Assembly (NCBI RefSeq): GCF_011762185.1
Contig: NZ_JAASQJ010000001.1
Coordinates: forward strand, 496,001 to 560,000
DNA from: Dyadobacter arcticus
GTDB lineage: Bacteria > Bacteroidota > Bacteroidia > Cytophagales > Spirosomataceae
Reading direction: 5' to 3'
DNA length: 64,000 nucleotides
Positions 34,400 through 43,152 of this stretch are shown piece by piece (positions within the stretch are counted from its first letter, which is position 1; every line of letters begins with the position of its first letter). The translations under genes were made by a program, and so were the position numbers. The notes below the pieces were generated by a model. That model was not told the origin of the DNA and searched no databases. It was given only the letters and a program-made list of their open reading frames with translations.

Positions 34400-35029
34400 A
34401 TGGAACTGTCCGTATTAAATATAAAAGGAGAAGATACCGGCAAGAAGGTAAATGTGTCTGAGGATATCTTCGGCATTGAACCTAACACGCATGCTATCTA
34501 TCTAGATGTGAAGCTGTATTTGGCTAATCAGCGCCAGGGCACGCACAAATCCAAAGAACGCGCAGAGATTAATCACTCGACACGTAAGATCAAGCGTCAA
34601 AAAGGAACTGGTGGAGCTCGTGCAGGTAGCATTAAGTCTCCGGTGTTTGTAGGTGGTGGCCGTATTTTTGGACCAAGACCTCGTGACTACGGTTTTAAAA
34701 TCAATAAGAAAGTTAAAGTTTTGGCCCGACGGTCTGCTTTTTCGGCCAAGGCTCAGTCTGATGCTATTTCTGTTTTAGAAGCCTTCACCTTTGATTCGCC
34801 TAAGACCAAATCATATTTGAATGTTTTAACTTCACTTTCATTAGTGAACACCAAGACATTATTGATTCTGTCAGCTGTTGACAGCAATGTATACCTTTCA
34901 AGCCGAAATATTCCAAAGGCTAAGGTTACTACAGTTGATTCTATTAACACCTATGACCTGATGTATGCAGACCGCCTTTTGATAAGTGAATCTGCCCTTT
35001 CTATTTTGGAAACCCAACTGAACAAATAA
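34400..35029 (+). CDS. rplD: 50S ribosomal protein L4 (uL4)
   Basis: Binds 23S rRNA; its long loop lines the exit tunnel. The 209-residue protein has the loop RQKGTGGARAGSIKSPVFVG and GPRPRDYGFKINKKVK. I chose ATG 34400 (MELSVLNIKGE) over an in-frame start at 34385 that would overlap rplC. In E. coli L4 is the autogenous repressor and attenuator of the S10 operon; a comparable target could be the structured rpsJ-rplC gap, but that is inference. One nucleotide separates it from rplW. Confidence 0.97.
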   Translation: MELSVLNIKGEDTGKKVNVSEDIFGIEPNTHAIYLDVKLYLANQRQGTHKSKERAEINHSTRKIKRQKGTGGARAGSIKSPVFVGGGRIFGPRPRDYGFKINKKVKVLARRSAFSAKAQSDAISVLEAFTFDSPKTKSYLNVLTSLSLVNTKTLLILSAVDSNVYLSSRNIPKAKVTTVDSINTYDLMYADRLLISESALSILETQLNK

Positions 35030-35030
35030 G

Positions 35031-35318
35031 ATGAGTGTACTGAAACGTCCGATTATAACTGAAAAGGTAACGGCTCAGGGTGGTCAAGGAAAATATGCTT
35101 TTGAAGTTGCGCTTACCGCTAATAAGGTAGAAATCAAAAAGGCTATCGAAAAACTGTTCGGGGTTACCGTAGAAAGCGTTCACACGATGCGCAGCATTGG
35201 AAAAAGCAAATCCCGCACATCGGGAGGTAAATTTGTAAGTGGAAAGACATCAACCATTAAGAAGGCTATCGTAACAGTAGCTGAAGGTGAAATCATCGAT
35301 ATCTACGGTGAAGCATAA
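35031..35318 (+). CDS. rplW: 50S ribosomal protein L23 (uL23)
   Basis: Exit-tunnel rim protein that docks trigger factor and SRP. The 95-residue sequence shows LKRPIITEKVTAQGGQGKYAFEVA and KLFGVTVESVHTM. A separate extended loop seen in some homologues is partly present (GKSKSRTSGGKFVSGKTS). It starts 1 nt after rplD; the 40-nt gap to rplB contains no clear signal. Confidence 0.96.
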   Translation: MSVLKRPIITEKVTAQGGQGKYAFEVALTANKVEIKKAIEKLFGVTVESVHTMRSIGKSKSRTSGGKFVSGKTSTIKKAIVTVAEGEIIDIYGEA

Positions 35319-35358
35319 AATAGTTGATCGATTCAAATCTTTGACGAGTTAATAGCAA

Positions 35359-36183
35359 ATGGCAGTTAAAAAATTAAAACCGACAAGTGCTGGTCAGCGT
35401 TTTCGCTCGGCTCCTACTTTTGAGGAGATCACCGCCGCGAAACCTGAAAAGAGTCTTCTGGAAACCATCAAAAGAACAGGTGGTCGTAATAGCCAGGGGC
35501 ACATGACCATGCGATACATAGGTGGTGGGCACAAAAGAAAGTATCGTATTATAGATTTCAAAAGAAATCGTTTCGATGCGCCAGCCACAGTTCTTACCAT
35601 TGAATATGATCCGAACCGTTCAGCTCGTATCGCGCTTATTCAATTCGAGGATGATGAAAAAAGATATATTATTGCGCCAAATGGTCTCAAAGTAGGGCAG
35701 GTGATTGTTTCAGGTAGCTCAGTAGCTCCTGAGGTTGGAAATGCGCTACCTCTTGGAGTAATGCCAATCGGTACAATTGTACACAATATTGAATTGACTC
35801 CAGGTAAAGGGGGACAATTTGCAAGAAGTGCCGGAGCTTATGCTCAACTAGTAGCTCGTGAAGGTAAATACGCTGTATTAAAAATGCCTTCCGGCGAAAT
35901 GCGCATGATTTTGTCAACTTGCATTGCTACGGTTGGTACCGTTTCTAATGCAAGTCATATGAATGTTGCATTGGGGAAAGCGGGTCGCAGAAGATGGCTG
36001 GGTCGTCGTCCAAGAGTTCGTGGTGTTGCAATGAACCCTGTCGATCACCCAATGGGTGGTGGTGAGGGACGTTCGTCGGGAGGTCAGCCTCGTTCTAGAA
36101 ATGGTCAGTTTGCCAAAGGTTTGAAAACCCGTGACCGCAATAAGCATTCAGAGAAATTGATTATAAGCCGTCGTAAAAAATAA
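35359..36183 (+). CDS. rplB: 50S ribosomal protein L2 (uL2)
   Basis: Core 23S rRNA-binding protein required for subunit joining and peptidyl transfer. The 274-residue protein contains [36 protein letters not shown] and [14 protein letters not shown] with the conserved catalytic-centre histidine, then the basic C-terminus LIISRRKK. Length is normal. It lies 9 nt before rpsS. Confidence 0.97.
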   Translation: MAVKKLKPTSAGQRFRSAPTFEEITAAKPEKSLLETIKRTGGRNSQGHMTMRYIGGGHKRKYRIIDFKRNRFDAPATVLTIEYDPNRSARIALIQFEDDEKRYIIAPNGLKVGQVIVSGSSVAPEVGNALPLGVMPIGTIVHNIELTPGKGGQFARSAGAYAQLVAREGKYAVLKMPSGEMRMILSTCIATVGTVSNASHMNVALGKAGRRRWLGRRPRVRGVAMNPVDHPMGGGEGRSSGGQPRSRNGQFAKGLKTRDRNKHSEKLIISRRKK

Positions 36184-36192
36184 TAATATAAC

Positions 36193-36471
36193 ATGGCACG
36201 CTCATTAAAAAAAGGACCATATATCGACTTTCGTCTGGAGAATAAAGTAACTGTCATGAACGGTGCAGCTCGCAAGTCAGTCATTAAGACATGGTCTCGA
36301 CGCTCAATGATTTCGCCTGATTTTATCGGGCATACATTCGCGGTTCATAACGGAAATAAGTTTATTCCGGTTTACGTGACTGAAAACATGGTTGGCCATA
36401 AATTGGGAGAATTTTCTCCAACACGCAATTTTCGAGGCCATACAGCAAAAAAAGATAAAGGTAGAAAATAA
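36193..36471 (+). CDS. rpsS: 30S ribosomal protein S19 (uS19)
   Basis: Head protein that pairs with S13 near the A-site finger. The 92-residue sequence starts [18 protein letters not shown], and has [20 protein letters not shown] and [14 protein letters not shown]. It is standard in length and context between rplB and rplV. Confidence 0.97.
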   Translation: MARSLKKGPYIDFRLENKVTVMNGAARKSVIKTWSRRSMISPDFIGHTFAVHNGNKFIPVYVTENMVGHKLGEFSPTRNFRGHTAKKDKGRK

Positions 36472-36522
36472 TTATTCGACGATAGCTGGTTCCGCAAAGG
36501 ACAAGCCTATATCTGAAAGAAC

Positions 36523-36912
36523 ATGGAAGCAAGAGCAATATTAAAAGATGTACCTACCTCTCCTCGCAAGATGAGATTAGTAGCCGACATGATTCGCGGA
36601 CAAAAGGTCAGCAAGGCGTTGGCACTTTTGAAATTTCAGCCAAGGGCTTCTTCACCAGTGTTGCATAAGGTTTTGCTTTCTGCTGTGGCAAACTGGCAAC
36701 AATTGAATGAAGATACTAAGCTGGAAGACGCTGATCTCATCGTTAAAACTGTCTTTATAGATGGTGGACGTATGTTGAAGCGTTTACGCCCCGCACCTCA
36801 GGGAAGAGCGCATAGAATCCGCAAACGTTCAAATCATATCACGATTGTGATTGATGACGCTTCGGTTTTGGTCTCAGGTGCAGATAAAGAAGTAGTAATC
36901 ACCGAATCATAA
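36523..36912 (+). CDS. rplV: 50S ribosomal protein L22 (uL22)
   Basis: Binds all 23S rRNA domains; its beta-hairpin narrows the exit tunnel. The 129-residue protein has VPTSPRKMRLVADMIRGQ, the hairpin RMLKRLRPAPQGRAHRIRKR and ITIVIDD. No macrolide-resistance-type deletion is evident in the hairpin tip. It is followed by rpsC after 19 nt. Confidence 0.96.
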   Translation: MEARAILKDVPTSPRKMRLVADMIRGQKVSKALALLKFQPRASSPVLHKVLLSAVANWQQLNEDTKLEDADLIVKTVFIDGGRMLKRLRPAPQGRAHRIRKRSNHITIVIDDASVLVSGADKEVVITES

Positions 36913-36931
36913 GTAAAACGATCTATATCGA

Positions 36932-37768
36932 ATGGGACAAAAGGTAAATCCTATAGGTCTGAGACTAGGAATTGTTAGAGGATGGGAGTCAAGTTGGTAT
37001 GGAGGAAAGGACTTCTCTGATAAATTAGTTGAAGACGAAAAAATTCGTAACTACATTAAGGCACGTATCCCAAAAGGATCTATCTCGAAAGTCGTTATTG
37101 AGCGAACGTTGAAGCGCATCACACTCACCATTCATACGGCTCGTCCTGGTATTGTAATTGGTAAAGGTGGTAGCGAGGTAGATAAAATTAAAGAAGAGCT
37201 TAAAAAGATTACAGGAAAAGATGTTCAGATTAATATCTACGAAATCAAACGTCCTGAGATCGATGCAAAATTAGTTGGTGAGGCGATCGCACAACAATTA
37301 CAAGCTCGTATTTCTTACAGACGGGCAATGAAGCAATCAATTGCTTCTGCCATGAGAGTTGGAACACAAGGGATAAAAATTCGTCTGGCCGGACGTCTGG
37401 GAGGAGCTGAAATGGCTCGTACAGAAGAGTACAAAGAAGGCCGGATCCCTCTTCATACTTTACGTGCAGACATAGACTACGCTATTTCAGAGGCACAAAC
37501 TATCTACGGTAAAATAGGTATCAAGGTTTGGATCTTTAAAGGTGAATTGTACGGCAAGCGTGACCTTACCCCTGCTGCTGCAACTGCTGCTGCCGATAGA
37601 GCGGATAGAGGAACTGGCGGATCGAATGATCGTGGTGGTAATGACCGTGGTGGACGTGACAGAAGAGGTGGAAGAGGAAATGAAGGTGGCGGTGCTCCAA
37701 GAGGTGAAGGTGGTGGAGGAGGAAGCGAAGCAGACCGTAGGAAGAGAAATAAGAGTAAGAAAAAGTAA
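36932..37768 (+). CDS. rpsC: 30S ribosomal protein S3 (uS3) with Gly/Arg-rich tail
   Basis: Forms the mRNA entry pore with S4 and S5. The KH domain [18 protein letters not shown] (about residues 70-87) and the C-terminal domain ([20 protein letters not shown]) are standard. After about residue 213 an extra tail of some 60 residues is rich in Gly, Arg, Asp and Asn, with repeated DRGG/RRGGRG motifs, ending [10 protein letters not shown]. The total of 278 is clearly longer than the E. coli protein (233). Such tails resemble RGG boxes that bind RNA nonspecifically. The function of the tail is unknown. Confidence 0.96.
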   Translation: MGQKVNPIGLRLGIVRGWESSWYGGKDFSDKLVEDEKIRNYIKARIPKGSISKVVIERTLKRITLTIHTARPGIVIGKGGSEVDKIKEELKKITGKDVQINIYEIKRPEIDAKLVGEAIAQQLQARISYRRAMKQSIASAMRVGTQGIKIRLAGRLGGAEMARTEEYKEGRIPLHTLRADIDYAISEAQTIYGKIGIKVWIFKGELYGKRDLTPAAATAAADRADRGTGGSNDRGGNDRGGRDRRGGRGNEGGGAPRGEGGGGGSEADRRKRNKSKKK

Positions 37769-37812
37769 TCAGACATTTTCCGGTTTTGAACCGGTTCAAA
37801 TAGATTGGAATC

Positions 37813-38244
37813 ATGTTACAGCCGAAAAGGACAAAATTTCGCAAGCAACAAAAGGGGAAGGGTTCATACAATGGTTTGGCCACTCGTGGACATGAAATAG
37901 CATTTGGATCGTTTGCTATTAAGGCACTTGAACCAGGCTGGTTGACTGCACGACAAATCGAAGCTGCTCGTATCTCCGTGACTCGTGCAATGAAACGTGA
38001 AGGACAGGTTTGGATTCGAGTTTTCCCTGATAAACCTATTACAAAGAAACCTGCAGAGGTTCGGATGGGTAAAGGAAAAGGCGCACCCGAATATTGGGTG
38101 GCACCTGTTAAACCAGGAACGATCATTTTTGAGGCGACTGGTGTGGAACTCGATACCGCAAATGAGGCATTGCGTTTGGCCGCTCAGAAGCTGCCAATTA
38201 AAACCAAGTTCGTGGTACGTCGGGATTATCAGGAACAGGATTAA
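37813..38244 (+). CDS. rplP: 50S ribosomal protein L16 (uL16)
   Basis: Late-assembly protein positioning A-site tRNA. The 143-residue sequence begins [17 protein letters not shown], with [22 protein letters not shown] and [18 protein letters not shown]. The arginine in GWLTARQIE region is present. A small perfect hairpin CCGGTT/AACCGG (37780-37794) lies in the 44-nt gap after rpsC. Confidence 0.96.
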   Translation: MLQPKRTKFRKQQKGKGSYNGLATRGHEIAFGSFAIKALEPGWLTARQIEAARISVTRAMKREGQVWIRVFPDKPITKKPAEVRMGKGKGAPEYWVAPVKPGTIIFEATGVELDTANEALRLAAQKLPIKTKFVVRRDYQEQD

Positions 38245-38280
38245 CTCCGAACGTATTAAGAACACTAATTATTTAAAGCA

Positions 38281-38475
38281 ATGACTAGTACAGAAATAAA
38301 GGATCTTTCGCAAGATCAGCTTAAAGAGCAGATCGCCCAAGAGAGAGAGCGCTTACTCCGGTTGAAATTTGCTCATGCTATTTCTCCGATCGAAAACCCT
38401 TTGCGTATTCGCGCCTCACGTAAGGAAATTGCAAGACTCTTAACCGAACTGTCGGCTAAAACTATCCAACAGTAA
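38281..38475 (+). CDS. rpmC: 50S ribosomal protein L29 (uL29)
   Basis: Small two-helix protein next to L23 at the tunnel exit. The 64-residue sequence has LSQDQLKEQIAQERERLLRL and the conserved ENPLRIRASRKEIARLLTEL. It lies between rplP and rpsQ, as expected. Confidence 0.95.
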   Translation: MTSTEIKDLSQDQLKEQIAQERERLLRLKFAHAISPIENPLRIRASRKEIARLLTELSAKTIQQ

Positions 38476-38490
38476 ATCAGTTTAGAAATT

Positions 38491-38754
38491 ATGGAGGCAA
38501 CAGAAAGAAATTTACGGAAAGAAAGAGTTGGTAAAGTGGTGAGTAACGGGATGGAGAAATCCTGCGTGATCACTGTCGAGCGTAAGGTAAAGCATGCCAA
38601 GTATGGTAAGTTTATGACAAAAACTACCAAACTAATGGTACATGACGAAACAAATCAGGTCGGAGTCGGTGATACGATCCGTGTGATGGAAACTCGTCCG
38701 CTAAGCAAGAATAAGCGTTGGAGATTAATAGAAATCCTTGAAAGAGCGAAGTAA
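38491..38754 (+). CDS. rpsQ: 30S ribosomal protein S17 (uS17)
   Basis: OB-fold 16S rRNA-binding protein needed for 30S body assembly. The 87-residue sequence shows [20 protein letters not shown] and [20 protein letters not shown]. It ends 2 nt before the rplN start. Confidence 0.96.
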   Translation: MEATERNLRKERVGKVVSNGMEKSCVITVERKVKHAKYGKFMTKTTKLMVHDETNQVGVGDTIRVMETRPLSKNKRWRLIEILERAK

Positions 38755-38756
38755 TC

Positions 38757-39125
38757 ATGGTACAACAAGAATCAAGATTGTCAGTAGCAGATAATAGCGG
38801 TGCGAAGGAAGTACTCGTAATCCGGGTGCTTGGCGGAACAGGTAAACGCTATGCATCTGTTGGCGATAAGATCGTCGTGACAGTAAAAGCTGCTCTTTCT
38901 TCGAGCAATATGAAAAAAGGGACGGTATCAAAGGCCGTTGTCGTACGCACAAAAAAGGAAGTAAGACGTAAGGATGGTACTTACATCAGGTTTGAAGATA
39001 ATGCAGCTGTGTTATTGAACAATAATGACGAACCTCGTGGTACCCGCATCTTTGGTCCCGTTGCACGGGAACTGCGTGAAAAGCAGTTTATGAAGATTGT
39101 ATCGTTGGCACCGGAAGTGTTGTAA
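38757..39125 (+). CDS. rplN: 50S ribosomal protein L14 (uL14)
   Basis: Subunit-interface protein contacting 16S rRNA helix 14 and the silencing factor RsfS. The 122-residue sequence has [40 protein letters not shown] and the C-terminal [10 protein letters not shown]. Length equals the usual 122. It begins the spc section of the operon without any visible internal promoter. Confidence 0.97.
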   Translation: MVQQESRLSVADNSGAKEVLVIRVLGGTGKRYASVGDKIVVTVKAALSSSNMKKGTVSKAVVVRTKKEVRRKDGTYIRFEDNAAVLLNNNDEPRGTRIFGPVARELREKQFMKIVSLAPEVL

Positions 39126-39170
39126 GAAATCGAACACAAGTATTTCTTTTAACTGTTAAGAAAGACCTCA

Positions 39171-39512
39171 ATGGAAAGCTCAAATAAAAAGGCACCAGCA
39201 AAATTACATATCCGTAAAGGGGATACTGTTAAAGTTATTTCAGGTAATGCTAAAGGCGAAACCGGAGTGATTAAAAAGGTGATAGTAGAAAAGTTAAGGG
39301 CTACGGTAGAAGGTGTTAACATGATTACCAAACATGTAAAACCAAATGCTCAGAGCCCACAAGGTAGTATAGAAAAGCGGGAAGGAGCTATTCACATTAG
39401 CAACCTAATGGTTGTTGACCCTAAAACTGGAGAAGCTACAAGAACTGGTCGCAAGGCTGATGAAAAAGGTAAATTGCAGCGTTACTCTAAAAAGTCAGGA
39501 CAATTATTGTAG
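39171..39512 (+). CDS. rplX: 50S ribosomal protein L24 (uL24)
   Basis: Assembly-initiator protein of the 50S subunit. The 113-residue sequence has the KOW motif (IRKGDTVKVISGNAKGETG) and MITKHVKPNAQSPQGSIEKREGAIHISNLM. It carries a short extra N-terminus (MESSNKKAPAK) before the KOW domain, common in Bacteroidota. Confidence 0.95.
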   Translation: MESSNKKAPAKLHIRKGDTVKVISGNAKGETGVIKKVIVEKLRATVEGVNMITKHVKPNAQSPQGSIEKREGAIHISNLMVVDPKTGEATRTGRKADEKGKLQRYSKKSGQLL

Positions 39513-39579
39513 CCTGACTTGCAGAGGTAAAATTTATATTTGAGCAGGTGGGTCGGCAATCCACATAATTATTTTAGAT

Positions 39580-40134
39580 ATGGCACAGCCAAGATTAAAA
39601 GAAAAATATTTAAGCGAAGTTGTTTCGCAATTGAAAGAAAAGTTTCAGTACAAGTCTGGCATGCAGGTTCCACGTTTAACAAAGATTGTTATCAATAAAG
39701 GAATAGGTGCGGCAGTTGCTGATAAGAAGCTTGTTGATGTAGGTGTTGACGAGTTAAGTTTGATTACTGGTCAAAAAGCGATAGCAACTATTTCGAAAAA
39801 GGCTGTATCTAACTTTAAATTACGTGAAAACATGCCGATTGGCGCAAAGGTGACACTTCGTGGAGATCGTATGTATGAATTTCTTGATCGTTTGACGGCT
39901 ATTGCGATGCCTCGTGTGAGGGATTTCAAAGGTATTAGCGACAAAGGCTTTGATGGACGTGGAAATTATACTTTCGGCGTGAAGGAGCAAATCATTTTTC
40001 CTGAGATAAGCATCGAAAAAGTGAGCAAAATTACTGGTATGGACATCACGTTTGTTACCTCCAGTAATTCGGACGAAGAAAGCTATGAGTTGTTGAAAGC
40101 ATTAGGAATGCCCTTCAGTAACGCGAACAAATAA
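39580..40134 (+). CDS. rplE: 50S ribosomal protein L5 (uL5)
   Basis: Binds 5S rRNA and forms bridge B1b with S13. The 184-residue sequence shows [37 protein letters not shown] and [20 protein letters not shown]. Normal length. It is followed after 34 nt by rpsN. Confidence 0.97.
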   Translation: MAQPRLKEKYLSEVVSQLKEKFQYKSGMQVPRLTKIVINKGIGAAVADKKLVDVGVDELSLITGQKAIATISKKAVSNFKLRENMPIGAKVTLRGDRMYEFLDRLTAIAMPRVRDFKGISDKGFDGRGNYTFGVKEQIIFPEISIEKVSKITGMDITFVTSSNSDEESYELLKALGMPFSNANK

Positions 40135-40168
40135 GGATAATACTTAATACTAAGATTATTTACCGATA

Positions 40169-40438
40169 ATGGCAAAAGAATCAGTTAAAGCAAGGGAGAG
40201 AAAACGACAAGAGCTGGTAGCTAAATTCGCTGAAAAGCGTAAAAAGCTTAAAGCCGCTGAGGATTGGGTTGGACTTGATAAATTACCCCGTAATTCTTCT
40301 CCGGTCCGCCTGCACAATAGGTGCAAAATCACGGGCAGACCTCGTGGATATATGAGAAAATTCGGTATTTCAAGAGTTTTGTTTCGGGATATGGCCTCTG
40401 ATGGAAAGATCCCGGGAGTCACAAAATCAAGTTGGTAA
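40169..40438 (+). CDS. rpsN: 30S ribosomal protein S14 (uS14), zinc-free form
   Basis: Late-binding 30S head protein. The 89-residue form lacks the CxxC zinc ribbon of the short type-Z S14 (only one Cys, in [18 protein letters not shown]), so it is the zinc-independent version, as in E. coli. This agrees with the zinc-free L36 and S4 in the same operons. A -7-like element for rpsH begins 30 nt past its stop. Confidence 0.96.
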   Translation: MAKESVKARERKRQELVAKFAEKRKKLKAAEDWVGLDKLPRNSSPVRLHNRCKITGRPRGYMRKFGISRVLFRDMASDGKIPGVTKSSW

Positions 40439-40467
40439 GAATACTTTCAATTTTGATTTCAATTACT

Positions 40468-40475
40468 TAACTTTG
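40468..40475 (+). promoter_or_regulatory. Possible internal promoter for rpsH onward
   Basis: TAACTTTG followed by CACTCCCG is an exact -7 element with the usual TTTGCA context. No TTG lies at 17-23 nt upstream. The downstream CACTCC (40476-40481) could pair with GGGGTG (40492-40497) as a 5' hairpin. It is moderately likely as an internal promoter. Confidence 0.45.
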
Positions 40476-40515
40476 CACTCCCGTTTTAAAAGGGGTGTTT
40501 AAACTAGGCTTAAAA

Positions 40516-40914
40516 ATGTTAACGGATCCCATAGCAGACTATCTGACGAGACTCAGAAACGCTATCAAAGCGAAGCACAGGGTTGTTGAGATACCTGCAT
40601 CCAACATAAAGAAAGAAATTACAAAGGTGCTTTTTGACAAAGGATATATTCAGAGTTACAAGTTTGATGAAATTGGCCCCCAGGGGACAATTAAGATAGC
40701 TTTGAAGTACAATCCGGTTACAAAGCAATCTGCGATTGTGAAATTAGAGAGGATAAGTAAACCAGGACTTCGTAAATATTCAGGTTCTTTAACTTTACCG
40801 CGTGTTTTAGGCGGATTAGGAACTGTTATTATTTCTACGTCAAAAGGTGTGATGACTGATAAAGAGGCTAAAACATTGAACGTTGGTGGTGAATTGTTGT
40901 GTTTCGTGTATTAA
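40516..40914 (+). CDS. rpsH: 30S ribosomal protein S8 (uS8)
   Basis: Primary 16S rRNA-binding protein; in E. coli it represses the spc operon. The 132-residue protein starts MLTDPIADYLTRLRNAIKAK and ends TLNVGGELLCFVY. The ATG at 40516 was chosen; an in-frame GTG at 40495 would add seven residues (MFKLGLK) unlike family members. The S8 feedback target is not recognisable by eye here. Confidence 0.96.
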   Translation: MLTDPIADYLTRLRNAIKAKHRVVEIPASNIKKEITKVLFDKGYIQSYKFDEIGPQGTIKIALKYNPVTKQSAIVKLERISKPGLRKYSGSLTLPRVLGGLGTVIISTSKGVMTDKEAKTLNVGGELLCFVY

Positions 40915-40935
40915 TATTTTAAAGTAATTCAGGAG

Positions 40936-41493
40936 ATGTCACGAATAGGAAATAAGGTTATCGTTTTACCGGCTGGAATTTCGGTATCAGTTGCAGAGGA
41001 TAACATTGTCTCGGTTAAAGGGCCGAAAGGCACACTTTTACAAGCCGTGGATACTGATATCACGGTTGAAGTAGAAGGTAATGAATTGAAAGTAAAACGT
41101 CCGACAGAGCAGAAACGCCATAAGGCTTTGCATGGTTTGTATCGTTCCTTGATCAACAACATGGTTATTGGAGTTGGTACGGGTTATAGGAAAGAATTGG
41201 AGATAATTGGTGTGGGTTATAAAGCAAGCGCTGCTAATAATGTGTTGGAGCTGCAACTTGGCTATTCACACAATATTTTCATGGCAATACCAGAAGAAAT
41301 TAAGTTGACTACAACTTCTGAAAAGGGACAAAATCCTAAAGTGATTTTGGAAGGAATTGACAAGGAGTTAATCGGTTCGGTTGCGGCCAAGATTAAGTCA
41401 TTAAGGAAAGTTGAACCTTACAAAGGAAAAGGCATACGCTTTGTTGGTGAAGAGGTTCGCCGTAAAGCTGGCAAATCTGCCTCCAAGAAGTAG
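40936..41493 (+). CDS. rplF: 50S ribosomal protein L6 (uL6)
   Basis: Two-domain protein near the sarcin-ricin loop and factor-binding site. The 185-residue sequence starts SRIGNKVIVLPAGISVSV and has VKGPKGTL and the C-terminal PYKGKGIRFVGEEVRRKAGK. AGGAG directly abuts its ATG, too close to act as a Shine-Dalgarno sequence. Confidence 0.96.
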   Translation: MSRIGNKVIVLPAGISVSVAEDNIVSVKGPKGTLLQAVDTDITVEVEGNELKVKRPTEQKRHKALHGLYRSLINNMVIGVGTGYRKELEIIGVGYKASAANNVLELQLGYSHNIFMAIPEEIKLTTTSEKGQNPKVILEGIDKELIGSVAAKIKSLRKVEPYKGKGIRFVGEEVRRKAGKSASKK

Positions 41494-41538
41494 TACGTTA
41501 CAAAAATTAATGTATAAATAAAGTTAGATAAGATTAAA

Positions 41539-41892
41539 ATGGCTAACGCAAAAGCAGACAGAAGACAGCGTCTAAAGCTACACATTCGGAAAAGGGTGAA
41601 GGGCAGTGTTGAACGCCCTAGACTTTCAGTATTTCGGTCTAATACTAGCATTTACGCACAAATTATAGATGATATCAACGGAATTACACTTGCGAGTGCA
41701 TCATCTGTGGAGCTTGGAGGAAGAAAGGAAAATTCTAATATTGAAGCAGCTCTTCTGGTAGGGAAAAAAATAGCTGAGAAAGCGCAAGAGGCAGGTATTC
41801 AGGCGGTGGTTTTCGATCGTAACGGATATTTGTATCATGGAAAAGTAAAAGCATTGGCCGAAGGAGCTCGCGAGGGTGGCCTGAAATTCTAA
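41539..41892 (+). CDS. rplR: 50S ribosomal protein L18 (uL18)
   Basis: 5S rRNA-binding protein that cooperates with L5. The 117-residue sequence shows [37 protein letters not shown] and the C-terminal [19 protein letters not shown]. It ends 14 nt before rpsE. Confidence 0.96.
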   Translation: MANAKADRRQRLKLHIRKRVKGSVERPRLSVFRSNTSIYAQIIDDINGITLASASSVELGGRKENSNIEAALLVGKKIAEKAQEAGIQAVVFDRNGYLYHGKVKALAEGAREGGLKF

Positions 41893-41906
41893 GTATAACA
41901 AAGACT

Positions 41907-42422
41907 ATGTCTACAAATACAAGACCTTCAAAGGTTAACGAATCAGATCTGAAAGAACGCGTTGTTGCGATTAATCGGGTGGCAAAGGTAGTAAAGGGTG
42001 GACGTCGTTTTAGCTTTTCTGCCATAGTTGTGGTAGGTGACGGAAATGGTGTTGTTGGATATGGATTAGGTAAAGCTAATGAGGTCACTGACGCCATTGC
42101 AAAAGGAATCGATGATGCAAAGAAAAATTTGATTCAAATTCCTATGTTGAAACATACTGTCCCGCATCAAATGGAAGGTAAATTCAGCGGCGGTTTTGTT
42201 CTTATCAAGCCTGCTGCTCCGGGTACTGGCGTTCTTGCAGGAGGTCCTATGAGAGCAGTTTTGGAAAGTGCGGGAATTAAGGATGTACTCGCAAAATCTA
42301 AGGGATCGTCAAATCCGCACAATGTTATCAAAGCTACTATCGACGCACTCCTAAAAATGAGAGCACCACATCAGGTAGCTTTTCAGCGTGGTGTCAAATT
42401 GGATAAAGTTTTCAACGGATAA
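41907..42422 (+). CDS. rpsE: 30S ribosomal protein S5 (uS5)
   Basis: Proofreading and mRNA-helicase site protein at the S4-S5 interface. The 171-residue sequence has [37 protein letters not shown] and [19 protein letters not shown]. The loop sequence associated with spectinomycin resistance ([10 protein letters not shown]) is wild type. Followed by rpmD after 34 nt. Confidence 0.97.
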   Translation: MSTNTRPSKVNESDLKERVVAINRVAKVVKGGRRFSFSAIVVVGDGNGVVGYGLGKANEVTDAIAKGIDDAKKNLIQIPMLKHTVPHQMEGKFSGGFVLIKPAAPGTGVLAGGPMRAVLESAGIKDVLAKSKGSSNPHNVIKATIDALLKMRAPHQVAFQRGVKLDKVFNG

Positions 42423-42456
42423 TCAATTAGAGGTTATTCTATATCTGAAAGTAATC

Positions 42457-42636
42457 ATGTCAAAAGTACGCATTACACAAGTTAAGAGCACGATCGACCG
42501 TCCTGAGAAACAAAAGCTGACTATCAAGGCATTAGGTTTGGGTAAGTTGAATAGAACGGTAGAAAAAGAAAATAGCGATGCGATTGCGGGAATGATCCGT
42601 AAGGTAAGCCATTTGGTAAAAGTTGAGGAAATTTAA
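42457..42636 (+). CDS. rpmD: 50S ribosomal protein L30 (uL30)
   Basis: Small 59-residue 50S protein: SKVRITQVKSTIDRPEKQKL then KALGLGKLNRTVEKENSDAI and ISHLV-like KVSHLVKVEEI. The ATG at 42457 was chosen; an in-frame start at 42388 would run into the rpsE gene and adds 23 residues without family support. Confidence 0.95.
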   Translation: MSKVRITQVKSTIDRPEKQKLTIKALGLGKLNRTVEKENSDAIAGMIRKVSHLVKVEEI

Positions 42637-42650
42637 TAGATACGAATAGT

Positions 42651-43097
42651 ATGAATCTAAGTTCACTACAACCGGCAGCAGGTTCTGTAAAGGTAGGAAA
42701 AAGAGTTGGACGTGGTCAGGGCTCTGGTAGAGGCGGAACATCGGCGCGTGGTCATAAAGGTGCTCAATCTCGTTCAGGTTACAGCAGAAAAACGGGTTTT
42801 GAGGGAGGGCAAATGCCGCTTCAAAGAAGGTTGCCTAAATTTGGCTTTAACAATATCAATAGAATCGAGTACAAAGCCCTAAATCTGGATGCGATTCAGG
42901 CCCTGGCTGAAAAAATTGGGGCTACCGTGATTACTCCTGAGTTAATTAGCGAACATGGTCTCTTGGCGAGGAAGGACTTGGTCAAAATTCTCAATAGGGG
43001 GGAGATTACGTCTGCAGTTGAAATTCATGCTCATGGATTTTCTGCATCGGCGGTAGAATCGATCGAAAAGGCAGGAGGTAAGGCGGTCAAATTATAA
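42651..43097 (+). CDS. rplO: 50S ribosomal protein L15 (uL15)
   Basis: Late-assembly 50S protein with a Gly/Arg-rich N-terminal extension penetrating the rRNA (VGRGQGSGRGGTSARGHKG, then FEGGQMPLQRRLPKFGF). The 148-residue length is normal. It precedes secY by 55 nt, as in most bacteria. Confidence 0.96.
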   Translation: MNLSSLQPAAGSVKVGKRVGRGQGSGRGGTSARGHKGAQSRSGYSRKTGFEGGQMPLQRRLPKFGFNNINRIEYKALNLDAIQALAEKIGATVITPELISEHGLLARKDLVKILNRGEITSAVEIHAHGFSASAVESIEKAGGKAVKL

Positions 43098-43152
43098 TTG
43101 TGCTATTCAAGTAACTAATTTACTACTTGATAGACTAATGTAAGCCCAGAAC

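Noticed and set aside
37504..37776. Antisense Pro/Ser-rich ORF over the end of rpsC
   Set aside because: It is the complement of the Gly/Arg-rich codons of the S3 tail; the composition explains it.
40931..40936. AGGAG before rplF as a Shine-Dalgarno site
   Set aside because: It directly abuts the ATG, so the spacing is not functional.
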